DNA of 64,000 nt, taken from contig NW_019211456.1 in assembly GCF_002443255.2 (NCBI RefSeq), forward strand, positions 54,291,743-54,355,742. Direction: 5' to 3'. The stretch comes from Varroa destructor. Taxonomy: Eukaryota; Arthropoda; Arachnida; Mesostigmata; Varroidae. The notes under the pieces were generated by a model. It had not been told where the DNA came from and made no database searches. It saw nothing but the letters and a program-made list of their open reading frames with translations. Below, piece by piece: positions 12,431 through 25,099 of this stretch (position 1 is its first letter; every line of letters starts with the position of its first letter). A program made the translations under genes and the position numbers.

Positions 12431-12796
12431 TTACATGTCGCGTGAGCGTGGATAGCATGTCTGAGCGAAATTGTCTAAAAGTCCTTGCGTCTTCCAGAAA
12501 AATGATAGACAGGCTGATACCTGCCGGTCGCTTAGAATATCTATATGGTTTGCTGATATACATATGGTCGCCGAACAGTTAATCCGTTCGATCACCATGC
12601 ATGGCGTTACTGAGCGAGAATTCAATAGGTGTCGGTATGATAACATCGACTCTTTAATTTGTTCTCTCAAGAACGCGTCCGCGTATCTACAACAGAGAAA
12701 CGAGACTTCAAACAGTTTTGGTTTTGAATTAAAGCTGTAATCGCGGTAAAGAATGATTATACTGAATAAATATGTCCTTCGGAAATGTTTTAGCAT
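12431..12796 (-). mobile_element. Possible LINE RNase H-like remnant
   Basis: A 121-residue minus-strand open frame contains IDILSDRQVSACLSF at about residues 83-97. This resembles the IxSDSxxAL motif around the second acidic residue of LINE-type RNase H domains. The rest is not recognisable, and the usual upstream TDGS motif is not seen. A LINE C-terminal relic lies about 0.8 kb to the right on the same strand, so a shared origin is possible, though the expected order would need rearrangement. Weak call. Confidence 0.25.
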
Positions 12797-13559
12797 ATGT
12801 GAATTTTGTTGAAATATCTGTTTTTATTTAAATCCAACAAAAACAGCAAAAGCATCGAAAAATCCGGACCTAGAAGAACCGCCCGACTTACATAAAATTC
12901 CTTTCACAGCTCTAGAATGTATAAATACAGATTTATCTGCCTCTGTCATGAAAATAATTAGTACATTTTAGAATTGCCTCATCTGAACGTGTTTGAAAGC
13001 GGTACCTACCTATAACCTAACTTTCACACCTCTAGATTAAACAGCTGAGGTTCCTAACGTAGCGATGTCATTTTTTTCGTTGTGCATCTTAATGAAGAGT
13101 TTTGACGAGAACAGAAAATTGATCCCATTTGTTTGTTCCCTTCATTTAGTTGCTGAGGTCTGGTGGAACTCTTACCAGGCAAACGCGTGTGTACGTGAGC
13201 CTTGGTCCGAAACTAATTATGAGCTTGCTCCGAATCAAAGTCTGCAGAGACGGCTGATGGATTTTTGAATTCATTAGTACTGTACGAATTTATGTTCCTG
13301 TCGGGTACCTTTTAGCGCCAGTGACGCCGAATTCCATGCAGGATTTTATCTCCCTCACTTTTAACATAGTTGACTGTGTCTCAACGTGTCCTGTGTGTGT
13401 TCGTACAGTTGCCCATCAGTTTCAATTGTTTTAGGCCTTGTTGGGCCATGTTCATGTCTTTGTTTGAACTACTTCATTAATTCTTCTCTCCATTCATTTT
13501 TTTTCTGATGTTCTCTTTTCTATCAGCGAATTTCTGTCTCGTTGTTGACTTTCGTGATA

Positions 13560-13783
13560 TTGTATAAATGTAATGGGCGAAGCCGCGGGGGCCGGCGCTC
13601 ATCATATGCGTGAGCTTCGGCTCAGCGGTCTAATTTCACATTAGTTTTAACGCAGGGCATTCGACTAAAATGTGCTTGGCATTATCTTCGACGCATCCGT
13701 CACAGGATACGTTGGTTATGGTTCCTTACATACCTCGAATATGTAACGTGGGTATTCTCGTACCGCGTCAGTAATTAAGATAT
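13560..13783 (-). mobile_element. LINE (I-group) C-terminal remnant, cut by assembly gap
   Basis: The minus strand reads CDGCVEDNAKHILVECPALK at 13704-13645. This is the CX2CX6HX4C knuckle found at the C-terminus of I/R1/LOA-type LINE ORF2 proteins, with the usual acidic pair before the His. It is followed by stops and frame changes. The N-terminal side runs into the N gap, so a longer copy may be hidden there. Confidence 0.6.
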
Positions 13784-13883
13784 NNNNNNNNNNNNNNNNN
13801 NNNNNNNNNNNNNNNNNNNNNNNNNNNNNNNNNNNNNNNNNNNNNNNNNNNNNNNNNNNNNNNNNNNNNNNNNNNNNNNNNNN
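13784..13883. other. Assembly gap (100 N)
   Basis: Exactly 100 unknown bases, the usual placeholder for a gap of unknown size. It interrupts a LINE relic, a common cause of assembly breaks. Confidence 0.99.
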
Positions 13884-14250
13884 AAAAGGTATGTTGGCTC
13901 TTTTATGTGCCTATCGATCCAGTCAGTGATTACCGGAATGAAGATCCTAATGCGACTTCCGGTTTTCTATATAAAAGACCTTTTTAATGGCTTCATTCAT
14001 TCATCACTCTTGAGGTATTAAGGGATCATATCGCCTGTATTTACCACGAAGCTTTTATATATTTCTGAAGATTATGTTTGTTGTAAGCTGTCCAGATAGC
14101 TTGAGTGTTTCAAAAACAAACGGACCAAGCGGGTGCGCGACCAGCAAATTCCTGTATTTAATTAATTGAGCCCGCTATACGTCTGATACCTGTACTTGTG
14201 GTTATGAGTAGGGAGTTTAAAATCTATGTAGAACAATTAGTGACTCAATG

Positions 14251-14280
14251 TTCATATAAGTATTCATATAAGTATTCATT
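14251..14280 (+). repeat. 12-bp tandem repeat, 2.5 copies
   Basis: TTCATATAAGTA repeated at 14251-14262 and 14263-14274, then a partial third copy. Confidence 0.8.
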
Positions 14281-15620
14281 TACTCATGAAGTCCTTAACC
14301 CTGTGAAAAGATCCGGAAAAGGCCGGCCGTTCTCAGGTTGTATTCTGTAATCTAAGTAGAGTCTTTATGGTACCCTAAAGTTGTTCATCGAAGTAATACT
14401 CGCGCAATGCTTACGCTTGGCATAATAGAAGTACAAAGCCTGGTTGAATGAGTTTTCGAGTCGCACATTGGATGGCACCGTTGGCTGTCAGAGACATAGC
14501 GTCAGGCATTCCAAAGGCCCTTCCAAATTAAAATAAATAATGTAAGGGCTGCTTGATTGATCATTGTACGGCGTTAACTTGCACTGTACGTACATGAGGT
14601 ACCGTAGAAATTATATAAAGCTATCTGTTCTAATAGACTGCTAGTAAGAAATAGGTTTTTAAACACAGCCTTCTTATTGAAGATTATCATATATTTTCAT
14701 TATGGGTTGCAAAAACTTGAAAAACACTGTATCTAACACTTATAGACCACAATGTCTTATACGAACATTTTCCGACTGGATAACAAGATATAAGCCTCGT
14801 ATTATTATCAGCCAAATGTATAGTAAAGTCTGGCTCCAAGAAATACAAAATTTGAATCTTATTAAGCTTACATATTTTACTACTTACATTATAAAAAAGA
14901 GGTAACGTTCCAGTTGCATAAAGTGCGATCATTGCTATAAGGAAGGATCTATCAGGAACGAATCAATGAACTTTTATCATTGACTTTCATATCATAGGAA
15001 CGAGAGATTTCACGGGAATTACAGCAATGAAACACCTCACGCATGCGATAAACGTCTCTCACAGTCAATCAAAACCCTTTCAGTTAATAAACTATTTTTA
15101 TAAAAATAGTTCAATCATATATTGAAAAACAGCAGGTCTGAGCTGTCGTCCCTAGCACCCAAGCCACAAAAGAAATAACCGACTGCAGCGCCCCGAAGGC
15201 ATCTTTATCATTCAGAATAATAAGCCTAGAAGACATGTTAGAACTGCATGAAAATAACGTAAGAAACTTCTGCAGACTTCTGCAGTGCCTGAATTTTTTC
15301 AATAGGGCCTTTAGGGGCTGATAGCAGGCAATAGTGGAAAATAAGTTATAACATATTTTTTTCAAGAATCAATAAGAAATTTCCAAATTTACACCATCTG
15401 AAAGTAGGCTTGTATATAAATTATGTTCATCTTTAGATAATGTGCCTAGGATTTTTCCGATTAAATGTTAGGCAAATTGAAGAGGAAGACAGGAAAATTT
15501 TTTGATTTTTAAACTCGTGAATAAGCAAGGACTGTAAAATTCATTTTTGATTATATTTGTACGGATCTATCCGTCTCAATATCAATTCGACCCGACACAG
15601 AACCTTCTTTGATTATTTGC

Positions 15621-15899
15621 CTAATAGTCTTCTTCATTCTTAATTCGTTTTTTTTCCGGTTTTCCTAGTAAGCGTGTATCTGTACTAGACCGTTCAATAT
15701 TGGTTTTAGATATTTTATAATTTGCACCATTAACGGCCAAGTTTCCATCCCCCTGTATACATACATCCTTAGTATTCACCACTATTTTTTTATTTTTAAT
15801 TTTAATTGGACCGGCAATTGTGGCAGAGTTTACAAATCCAGCAAAGTCACATATGGCAAGCGGTTTCCTCGATATTAATAAATAAGGAATTGCCACCAT
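15621..15899 (-). CDS. Unidentified 92-residue open frame
   Basis: Starts at a true ATG and reads to TAG. The middle alternates hydrophobic and polar residues with Gly/Asn turns (GPIKIKNKKIVVNTKDVCIQ at about residues 30-49), suggesting beta structure, and the tail is charged. No intron signals are needed and no neighbour suggests a job. Open frames of this length arise by chance in AT-rich DNA of this size, so it may not be a gene. I do not recognise a family. Confidence 0.25.
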   Translation of the reverse strand: MVAIPYLLISRKPLAICDFAGFVNSATIAGPIKIKNKKIVVNTKDVCIQGDGNLAVNGANYKISKTNIERSSTDTRLLGKPEKKRIKNEEDY

Positions 15900-16572
15900 A
15901 ATTATTTATTTATGCTTAATTGTTCAGGCGCCTTATGTGAAACTGAATGTAATGTTAAGTGATTTTTCTCCGTATTCTACAATCGCTTATTGCAAAAAAA
16001 TGGCCTCAAAGTTTTGTTAAATATTTTTGACAGACATGCCATAACAAGAGTGATTAAGACTGCGGAATTTTAACACAATCTACGTTAAAAGCGTTGTTTA
16101 ACCATTTGGCGTTCTTTAATGGCTGGATGTTTCGTATTCTACGTCCGGCACTACCATTATGCATTCTGACAGACGGCTGGCTCCTATCACGAAATACTGT
16201 CTTATGCTTAGATTCAATCAGTACCACCATATATCCCTAATGTTACAGCCAAATACAGTACCCACTAAACTACCACGGGAACCATGTATTTATGATGAGA
16301 GTGTTGTAGCCACACTGTATTACCAGCCATGTCAAAGATTCGTATTAAAGAATAGCTTCGCGTAAGATTGAAGTGATCGGACCCGAATATTTCGCTCTTT
16401 CGTGAATCTTGATAAAGCACAAAGCTATTACGACATATCTGACCTGCTTTCTAAAATAATCAAAACAATACTCCGTTTAAGCAAATTAGCTACAACCAAG
16501 ATCAAGGCGGCTGCATGGATTGTAACGATTATATTTTGCTAAAGCGCGGATTTCATATTATTGGCAATGTAA

Positions 16573-16833
16573 GAAATCAATTTTGAATATAATACAACTT
16601 GCTCGGCCGCCACGCCTGGCCATGACTCCATCAAAGCAAAAAAAGAGTTTGTTTATAGTGGTATAAGTGAATATAGAGGCTTTTTATGGTATGACCTACA
16701 GAACTTGCTTTCATCCATTTCCACCGATTTTCAGAAATTAGTCATAATTGAGGACGACAATGAATTATATCTCAACAACGAGTGGACCTTTTACGTAAAT
16801 AAACAAATGCTCGACTTTACGAAATATCATTAG
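16573..16833 (+). other. Exon-like open frame without an initiator Met
   Basis: Open for 86 codons between TAA (16570) and TAG (16831). The translation looks protein-like, e.g. KKEFVYSGISEYRGFLWYDL and an acidic IIEDDNELYL. Weak acceptor-like AAAG sequences lie inside it. It could be the last exon of an unseen gene, a relic of a transposon ORF, or chance. No family recognised. Confidence 0.2.
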
Positions 16834-18400
16834 ATAATAGCTGTTATAGTTATATTTAATAAAAGTATGAGCTTCTGAGCCTTGGCTCAGGCCATTTGGT
16901 TCAAGTTGATACATATACCCGCAACACGATAATCAATAATACATCAATTATAGTTTCAAATCCTTGTTACGTATTGCAATATGTGCTTCATATTTACTCA
17001 TCGCTGTTTGATTGAGTAACGACGTTGCCTGTGCAGACGTTCATATACTATATTTGCACACAGAACTTCTGCGAAATCGACTAGTACGTACATTTGTTGT
17101 GCATTCAGTACGTTACACTGCGCTTCACGACTCTGCACAGTATGCGTGCCTCTTGCGTATTTGTAGCAAATAACTCTACCATGCACGACACTTTGCGATA
17201 TCTAAGATTATAGTAAGATCTTTCAACAGAAAAAGCGGATCTAGATTGACCAAATATGGAATTTGGGAAGTGCTTTATTTGCGCACAATGTAATAATAAG
17301 CGCTAGTGACACACAAGGTAACTCTCTAGAGGTGCTGCCGGGATAGCTTCATGAAAGGAGATATCATCGTTCCGAACAAGACCAGGAGTCCTAGGTTGAA
17401 GCATCGAAATTAACTCTTTGTTATTAGTATTAGCTTTGACGGTTTGGATCATTTATTTGCTTGCATAATATGTACTAGTCCATTTTAATATTATGGACTA
17501 TTTGTAACTGAATAGGTCCGTTTGATCAACCAAAATTAAATAAAAATGACTTCTTCGGTATTGAAGAACTATTGAATTATATAACATATACTACGGTAAA
17601 TGTATTAGTCTATAGACACTAGTCATGCAGATTAACGCTCTCATTCGCGGGGACGTCACCCCTTACCACAAAATTAACAAAAAAAAGTTAAGAGACAATG
17701 CAACTAAGGAAAATAATGGGCAATATCTGTAAACCTAATTGATGAAAATATAACCTTGGAATAATGTATCCCTTCTACTCTTTTTTCTCTCACAATTGAA
17801 TTACACGTGCCCATTTTAACCGGACATATAAGGGCGGTATTTTTTTAAACAAATCTAATGATTCATGGTTGATTAGCTTGTTGAAAAGGTTATGGTTTAC
17901 AACGCCGACTAATAATTCGAATCCTTAATCTGCTTGTATAGAGATCTATCGATCTAAAAAAGTATCGCAGCGCTTCCATAACGCAGAAAAAGAGCGCAAG
18001 GATGACAAGTAAAATAAGAAATTCGCCGCACTCACTTGTCATTTTTTTGTATTTCAATAAACAGTTAAAAAGCGCTATCTATACAAGGTGCGTTATTTAT
18101 TTAAACGCTAAGTACGGTAATTTAATTGCATTCCTATTTCGTTTATTTCCCTCCTATGATTCGCCAGATTATTTGGACTTAATTTCTACATACGTTTGTA
18201 AAGAGTATATAGATATCTATAATTTCTATTCACGTAAATGTATAAAATGTGAACAAGGGAAAACTGTACGGTAGGTCTCTCGATGTCTTAGCAGTTTTTT
18301 GCCTTGATCTTAACCCGCAAGGTAAGTACGCTTACCAGCTGCGGACTATTGTAATCTAATATGCCTAACGCTTATCTTCATCATCCGTAAAAACATACGC
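16834..18400. other. Intergenic, nothing supported
   Basis: AT-rich. An ATG-initiated open frame at 18002-18274 (+) has no recognisable content and lacks splice support. Confidence 0.4.
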
Positions 18401-18695
18401 GCAACAAAGCAATAAAGAAGGCATGACGACAACGACGAAAGTGACATATGAGGTGCTAACAACAATAACAAAGAGTCACTAACACCGGAAATATTACCAC
18501 GTGCCAAGACGCAGCGATCAGCGCCCTCTATCTACTTATCTATGCCTAAGTCATATCTGTTGGCTAACGAGTAATCATCTATCGTCTGCTTAATGTATGC
18601 GCGAAGTCGTCACACTCATTCGTAAGCAGGCAATCGCTGCGGTAACACCTCGTGGAGACTTGTACGTAACTGAAAGAATATAATATCTCGGAGCG
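18400..18695 (+). promoter_or_regulatory. Presumed promoter and 5' UTR of the Penelope-N-like gene
   Basis: GC-richer, CpG-containing sequence directly before the start codon at 18696. It includes an E-box CACGTG near 18499. No clear TATA box. An in-frame TAA lies 15 bases before the ATG. Confidence 0.35.
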
Positions 18696-21600
18696 ATGCC
18701 GGTGCTTGGAGTGTGCGAGATAGAGCAGCAACTCATGGGTAGAAAATCAGGACGTGAACGCGATGTTAATCACCGTGGGAGTGAGCGCGAGAGTCGTGCC
18801 CGACGTGGGCGTCGCTATCGCAGTAAGTACGGAAGTGAACTGGTAGTTTATAACTGCAAGAGAGGGCAACTTGCACCACGATTGTACGATGGGTCGGCCA
18901 CAGCATAACACGTGTGTATTCAAGCTATTCATTTTAAGAATTATCACAATCTACAAATTCGATTTTTCTACTTCATTAGCAGACATTCTAGTTTTGTCAA
19001 TATATTAAAGCTTAGCTTCCACCCAAGGTCAGTTTGCATAAGTTGACAATTGTAAGTACTCGTTGCTTCGTTTGTGTCGAACTATTTGTTCGTCTATTTT
19101 GTTACTATATATAAATCGGTTAGCATATACGTCGTTGTAATGGAATTTGAAGAATCACGAAGTTTATCGCGAAATAATAAGAGATCTCATTGACACGTAT
19201 TTTTTCGAATGTTAACAATATTGAAGATCGATGTTTCCAATAACATTGCTTTGTAAATATATGTAGATGTAAACTAGCTCAATACTTTTCCTTGGTTGAA
19301 TAACGACCACGTTGTTCGTATTGTTCGATGGGTAGGCACATCCTATGATTCACGACCTCGGTCACATTCTGCTCCGAGACTACGAAGCGGTTCTGTAGCG
19401 TCAACAATGTCAGTGAGCTCGCGGCGTAGCGGAGGCCGTGGTGGCCAGTCGTCTCATGGAGGAGAAAACAACCATGGTCATCAGAACTTACCTTCACTTA
19501 AGAACCTTCGAAAGCAATTACGCAGTCACTACAATGAAAAGGTGATGGCGATGGTGGCACGTTACATTGATGAGATGGAACTGAATGCAGAAATAGTTAA
19601 CAATATCAACTATCTACGTCGTTGCCGACATCTCGGTATCATTCCGAAGGAATATTGGATGGTAAGCGTTTTTCCATTCGTCCTATATCTGTGTTATTTC
19701 GAAATATTTTCCCTCATTATTTTTATAGTTCATTTGTGTTTTTATGAAAACATATTTTATCTGTTCACTCAAGAAGAGGTTTGATGCGTTGTGGGCTGCA
19801 CACCGTGAATATCATATTTTCGGTTTTGCATGTAAAATAATTTCCAATGATTAGCATGCTACAATGATTTTATGATCGTATAGTTAGTATGCTAAAAGTA
19901 AAATCTAATGCACCAATGAATGTCCTAAAAACAGTACTTATTTTTCTCCATGTCACTCTAAAATTTTCTAAGAATTAAGTGAAAAAAAAGATGTCATTTA
20001 GCTAACACTGTCATTAGAATACCTGGTCTATTGATGATTTGGTGGCTTGAAATGAGAACCTAAAAAAAGTGGTTTGAAGTGTTGGCAATATTGAAATAGC
20101 TTTTGACGTAGGAATGATTACTTTCCTACAGTTTTGTGAATTTATCTAGATTAGCTCAGTGAGATTACATAGGATAGTTGGATAAGTGTCACGCAGAAGT
20201 ATAACATCCAATAATTCTGAATTTATTAGGTTGGATATTAAGCCTCCGCTGGTTTTCTACTGAATAGAAATAACGACATTCTTTATTCCTGTGACAATTT
20301 TATTTTTTGTTTCTCCCATTTTCCCACCCAAATGATGCAGGCCATCCCGCCAGAAGATTATCTTGAAGTCCTTCAACCACTTTCGGGTTCTCGATTCGTG
20401 TCGAAAGAACAGCCATAAAGGTGATTGCTCAGTAAAAGGAAAAAATCCTTCGGCGGGAAATCTATGGGTTCAAGGTCCCGAAAATATGGAGGGTCAATGA
20501 AACAATTCGAAGTCTAGAAAGGCGGATTTCACAGCGTCGGCCATTAGTGGCCTTGCGTTGTCATGGAGCAGGATGATTTGACCTTGTCTGTCGGGTCTTC
20601 TCTTTTGAATAGTCTGATGGACTCAGGGCTAAATAACGTACTAATCTACTACCCAGGTCATAGGAATATTAAGTCAATCATCAGGTGAACACAAAGCATA
20701 TTTGTTAATTGAAGTTCTGGTTGGAATCTTGGATTCTTCCTAAAGCCACCTGTTCTGATCTCTGGTTCTGGTTGACGGACACACACCTTGCATTACCGGT
20801 GACAATTAGATGCAAAAATCGGTCATTGTGACCGCGCGACGCCTGATATGAGGCAAGATGTTGATGCAGCGTTAAGCCGTAATTGCTTCGTCGGAGTCCA
20901 AAGTTTCTGTAAATCCAGGGATTTGAGATGGTTGGTGACGGTCGTGTGGCTGTAACCAATTTTTTCAGCTAAAAAGTGAGCTTATCGACCGTGACCTTTC
21001 AAAAGTGCTTTCAGATAGTCGTCATCAAACTTAGATCGTCGATAAGAGTGGGAGATATTCTTTAGATTTCGGATATTGTTTTCAAACTTGACAAAAGCAC
21101 TTGAGGTCTTTCGATAAAGCTATTATCATACAAAAGGCAAATGTGTTACTGTTTCGACAGCGTTTTAGCCTCGACGAACTGTACGGCTCAGAAGCTGTCG
21201 ACAATACATTTGAAGAACATTCATCTTTAACGAGTTACGCACTCACTACACTATACCGTTACAACATGCTGTTGGAACAGGACAATCGTTTTCCAACGGT
21301 GTATTCAAAGTAAACAACCCATGAGGAAAAGTGCAGAAAAAAACTTCAAAAAACGCGGAAATCAACTTAAGTCGATGCTTAACTTGCGTGACATACATAC
21401 CAACGTTTTTTCAGATGTTACTAAACCAACAATATTCTAATGGTAACAGCGAGATGTTGCAAATGTGTTGTGTGTATTTGTTTCGTAGATCAACTCTTCT
21501 ATACGGAATACGAGAGAAGCAGTTCGCATGCTCGATGAATGCTCGTATCGTCTTATGTGTCACGATCAGCAGTATCACATGCTACGTAGGGCACAACTTA

Positions 21601-22504
21601 CGAAACAGTTGGCACGCACTGAGGACCAATTAAAGAAGTTGCTTTCCCAACAGGACCATCAACGTCTCTGTGCTGTTGTGAAAGAGCACCGCAGCGGCAT
21701 CTTTTCGCATATCCGTGACGAACAGCGAAAAGCTGTGGACAGTCTTCGTAAGGTTTGTATGTTAATATTGCATACCTACCTTTTTATTGAATGTAAACTA
21801 TACACGGAAATGAATTTGCTAAGAATGTTTGGCTGAAATCAGTGTGAATCAGTGAAAAATAGTGACGTACAAGTGTAGCTTTTTACATCTGTGTATTAAC
21901 CCCAACTACAACGGGGTTCAAGCGTGTGTAGCGTGCTTTCTTAACTATAGTGGTATGTGGCATAATCTGACGTTCCGTTTTGTTATATGGTTTGAATCTG
22001 TAGTACTCTACAGTATGGGTTCTTTTATATTACCTTTGATGGTATGAGCCGCTCGATGGAAGAAAGCAGAAACAGCTGCTTTGATGTTAACATCAATACT
22101 GTTGTCATGTCAGAGGAAGACATGACGATTATTAGATAACAGTACGCAGAATACAGATGCTTAATAGCTCAATCTAAACTGTATAATTTTTCGAACACTC
22201 GTAGGAAGTCGAAGACTACCAAAGCTACTTGAAGGAGAAGAAAAAGCCCCGCCGCAACGCCGCCGATGGTGCAGGAAATAACAGTCATCGCAGGACTCGT
22301 AACAAGAACAAGGAAAACCGACTTAAGGACGACATCAAAAACAGCATCAGCAGGTCAAAGTCTGAAGATGATGACAACATCAGCCACAACAATAACACGG
22401 GATCACGAGATAGCGACGGCGAAGATCCAAATGCTCATCGCGTGGAACGCCGTACTGCGGGGTCCGCATCGTCACGCGAAGACGGATCCGTCAGTGACGA
22501 GTAA
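18696..22504 (+). CDS. Spliced protein resembling the N-terminal region of Penelope-like elements; no reverse transcriptase
   Basis: Four exons: 18696-18822, 19336-19661, 21489-21752 and 22205-22504. The donors are GTAAGT, GTAAGC and GTTTGT; each acceptor ends in AG. Phases are 1, 0 and 0, giving 338 residues. The ATG has an in-frame stop 15 bases upstream. Residues 1-93 are an Arg/Ser/Gly-rich disordered tail. Residues 97-150 contain a helix ending in INYLRRCRHLGIIPKEYW. Residues 156-235 are a charged coiled coil (IRNTREAVRML through DEQRKAVDSL). Residues 250-338 form a Lys/Arg then Asp/Ser-rich tail. As I recall, the FLxxCxxxxIIPK motif followed by a coiled coil precedes the reverse transcriptase in Penelope-like retroelements. 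Here no RT or GIY-YIG follows; the gene stops at TAA. No frameshift is seen, and codon use looks host-like. Inference: an exapted Penelope N-terminus or a convergent nucleic-acid-binding coiled-coil protein. Confidence 0.6.
20410..21060 (-). mobile_element. Dead mariner-family transposon in intron 2
   Basis: The minus strand encodes broken pieces of a mariner transposase in correct order. First is a helix-turn-helix part (FDDDYLKALLK, then AEKIGYSHTTV) near 21030-20935. Next is VTGNARCVSVNQNQ near 20815-20770, matching the first catalytic region (normally TGDEKW; the Asp is lost). Last is IILLHDNARPLMADAV near 20580-20530, the second catalytic region with its Asp intact. Stops and frame changes separate them. 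Terminal repeats are not clear. It lies antisense in an intron of the gene at 18696-22504 and is inactive. Confidence 0.8.
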
Positions 22505-22525
22505 TGAACAGTGGTTTCGCTGAAA

Positions 22526-22531
22526 AATAAA
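22526..22531 (+). promoter_or_regulatory. Poly(A) signal AATAAA
   Basis: AATAAA 21 bases past the stop at 22504, which would give a very short 3' UTR. A second AATAAA lies near 22793 and could be the one used. Confidence 0.5.
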
Positions 22532-24980
22532 CGCCAATAACCAACATGGATTGCTGCGGCCGCGGAAATTCTGAATGGAAAGCCGATTTATGCTTATATA
22601 TTTCAGTACAAATAATGACGCTGACGATATAGGTTCAGAATCAGACGTAGGCGACTGAAATGTCCACTGTTCGAAGTCGACAGTGTCCAAGGAAGCGTCA
22701 TTCCAACAACATAGTTTTTGGATCAGATCTCGTATTGGTATATTATCATGCGTGCTAGCAGCATGTCGGTTACGGTCGTTGTGAGTAAGGTAAATAAAAC
22801 CATAACACCTCTTGCAATTAAGTGTTGGATTTTTATTTACATATAGCTAGTTCAGTCCTCTCTGTTCACTGATTTTTTTTATCACTTTCGCTTCTACTGA
22901 TGCTCTTATTAATCATAGCTTAGTAGATATTCACTGGGTATTTGAATTTAAGTCACGGTTTGGATGCCTTCACGAGGAGATGTGAGCCGACAGGTCTAGC
23001 GTTTCAGGTTTATTTAACACTTGCATGCGTTTTTTTACAGATCAGTTTCGTAAGTAAGAAAGACATCATTATCATTCTTTTTAGCATCGGTCTGTTTTTT
23101 GTGTTTTGTAATTTCAGTTTTTCCTGACAAGCGTTTAGGAATAGAACATTTGACTTTAACGTATCCTAAGAATTAATGTTGCATGTTTACTACCAAAAAC
23201 CTAAACTAAAAAAAAATCATCCGACTACATCCGAGATTAAATTTGGCAAGTTAAATATCGAAGGTGAGAAGGGATGGCAGCTGGGCGAACAAAAGTTTTT
23301 AGTTGCATAATGATGAGTCTACACATGTCTATGAGACAGAACATATCATGCAAAGATTGAATAAATGAGTCAGTAAACGTCATCCTTAGGTTCCGATATC
23401 TACGATGAAGGAGCCCGCAGATGTCACATAGTCTGCGGCCTACACTTTATGACCATTTAACAGCTCTCAATGTCTCTCCTCAATGTCGCTGCGACACCAT
23501 TTCACTTCAGTTACGCTTTTGTTGTAAATGCAAAGTTCCCGACTCTATTCCTTAAAAGTAACATTGCACAAAGGTTAAATATAAAATTGAATTATCAAGT
23601 TATGCTGAATGGCAAGCAAGGATGTTTTTTGTACAATTTATAATGACAATAACTATTGGTGACGCTCGTGAAAAATTAGGCAAAATATTAAAATAAAAAG
23701 CAGCACGTGACATTTTTATAGTATTATTCATTTATTGACTGAAGAACCAGGAAAAGTGAAATTCTCATCGGAATATAGAAAACAATATATAAAAAAGCTC
23801 CAAAAAACGATCAGAAAGTATCATTTTCTTGTGATTCCGTTATATTAATACACCAATTGACCGTTCATTTACATGCATTATACATTACTTTACCAATATA
23901 TCACGCGAGTTTCGTAATTTTGAGACGCAAATATTTCTGCAGTGCTCAAACGCGGTTAATGAGTAACACAAATTGTTTAACGGAACTATTATCAAATAGA
24001 AATAATAATGTGCGTTATTGGGTCATGCTTTTACACAACTGTGACACAAAAGTTTATTCAGGGTCACCAAAAAGACGCTTCATATCAGGATCTGTTAACC
24101 AAGCGATAAGTTTGGTCAATAATTTCGATTTGTGTGTACCCCAAGATTTTCAAAGCCTTGAATGGTTTGTAATATGTGAAGAAGTCCTTCAAGTCTTTTA
24201 AGTACAATCATTAAATAGCATGCCCCAAGAGACTAGGGCTAGGAAGTGAACTTTCGATGCCTGAATTTAATAATTATATTTATACATTCCGATTAACGCG
24301 ATGTGACATGGATGATATAAACACTGAAAGGCAAAAGGAACAAAGTTGCTTGGCTAAATTGACGATATAACACGTAATTCTTTGCTTAACAAGGTGTTTT
24401 CCAGCATATATGTATGAATCCACCCTCTTGCGTTCTTGTCAATCTCTCAGGCTGTGGTTCCTGGTTAACATTCGTTTAGCGTTTGTTAGGCAACGACATC
24501 ATGCGATCACCTCCAATGTAATTTTATGGCGCCTGCTCTATATTCCTCAAGCCAAAATGTTTTTATCGACCCTAGGGATCGCGTTGAAGATGCAGGCGCG
24601 CACGCACCTTCACACCTAATGGTAGTGCCAGATTGAGCTATCCATCAGTCACCTTAGTACTGGTCAGCTACTTCGTCCATCCTCAAATTTATAGGTACTT
24701 GGCTTCGACGATTCGCCCTTGGTGCCACCAGGTATAATAACAATACACTAACGTTGGCACGCGTGTTAATTATTCAACCAATACCTTGATTTTATAAAAC
24801 GATAGCACCCAAAATGGCTTGTATTATTGTCGAGCTATATATAGATTGACATGTCACACCCATTCAAACCAAATTTTCTCACTAATGCCCTAATCAAAAC
24901 AGAAAGATATCAGGAATGCATTTTTAGGTGGCATCGATAACCGTCGGACACAGTTTTTTTAGCCGCGAGTTTTACGCTAT
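22532..24980. other. Intergenic, nothing supported
   Basis: An open frame of 114 codons at 23857-24201 (+) begins at a non-ATG codon and has no recognisable domain; I treat it as chance. No element boundaries seen. Confidence 0.4.
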
Positions 24981-25099
24981 GCGATGCCGACGATGCCTCC
25001 CTGCTTCCTCTTCTTTTGCTACCACAAACATATTTGCGATGCCGACGATGCCTCCCTGCTTCCTCTTCTTTTGCTGCCACAAACATATTTGCGATGCCA
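24981..25099 (+). repeat. 55-bp tandem repeat, about 2.2 copies
   Basis: Copies start at 24981, 25036 and 25091 (partial), each with GCGATGCC. The two full copies differ at one base (GCTACCAC against GCTGCCAC), so the duplication is recent. The unit carries a pyrimidine-rich CTTCCTCTTCTTTTG segment. Confidence 0.9.

Noticed and set aside
20341..20415. Possible extra exon after an AG with AIPPEDYLEVLQPL frame
   Set aside because: It hits a stop in the phase required, and skipping it gives a clean phase-0 join from 19661 to 21489.
23857..24201. 114-codon plus-strand open frame
   Set aside because: Begins at a non-ATG codon, has no domain or splice signals, and frames this long are expected by chance in AT-rich DNA of this size.
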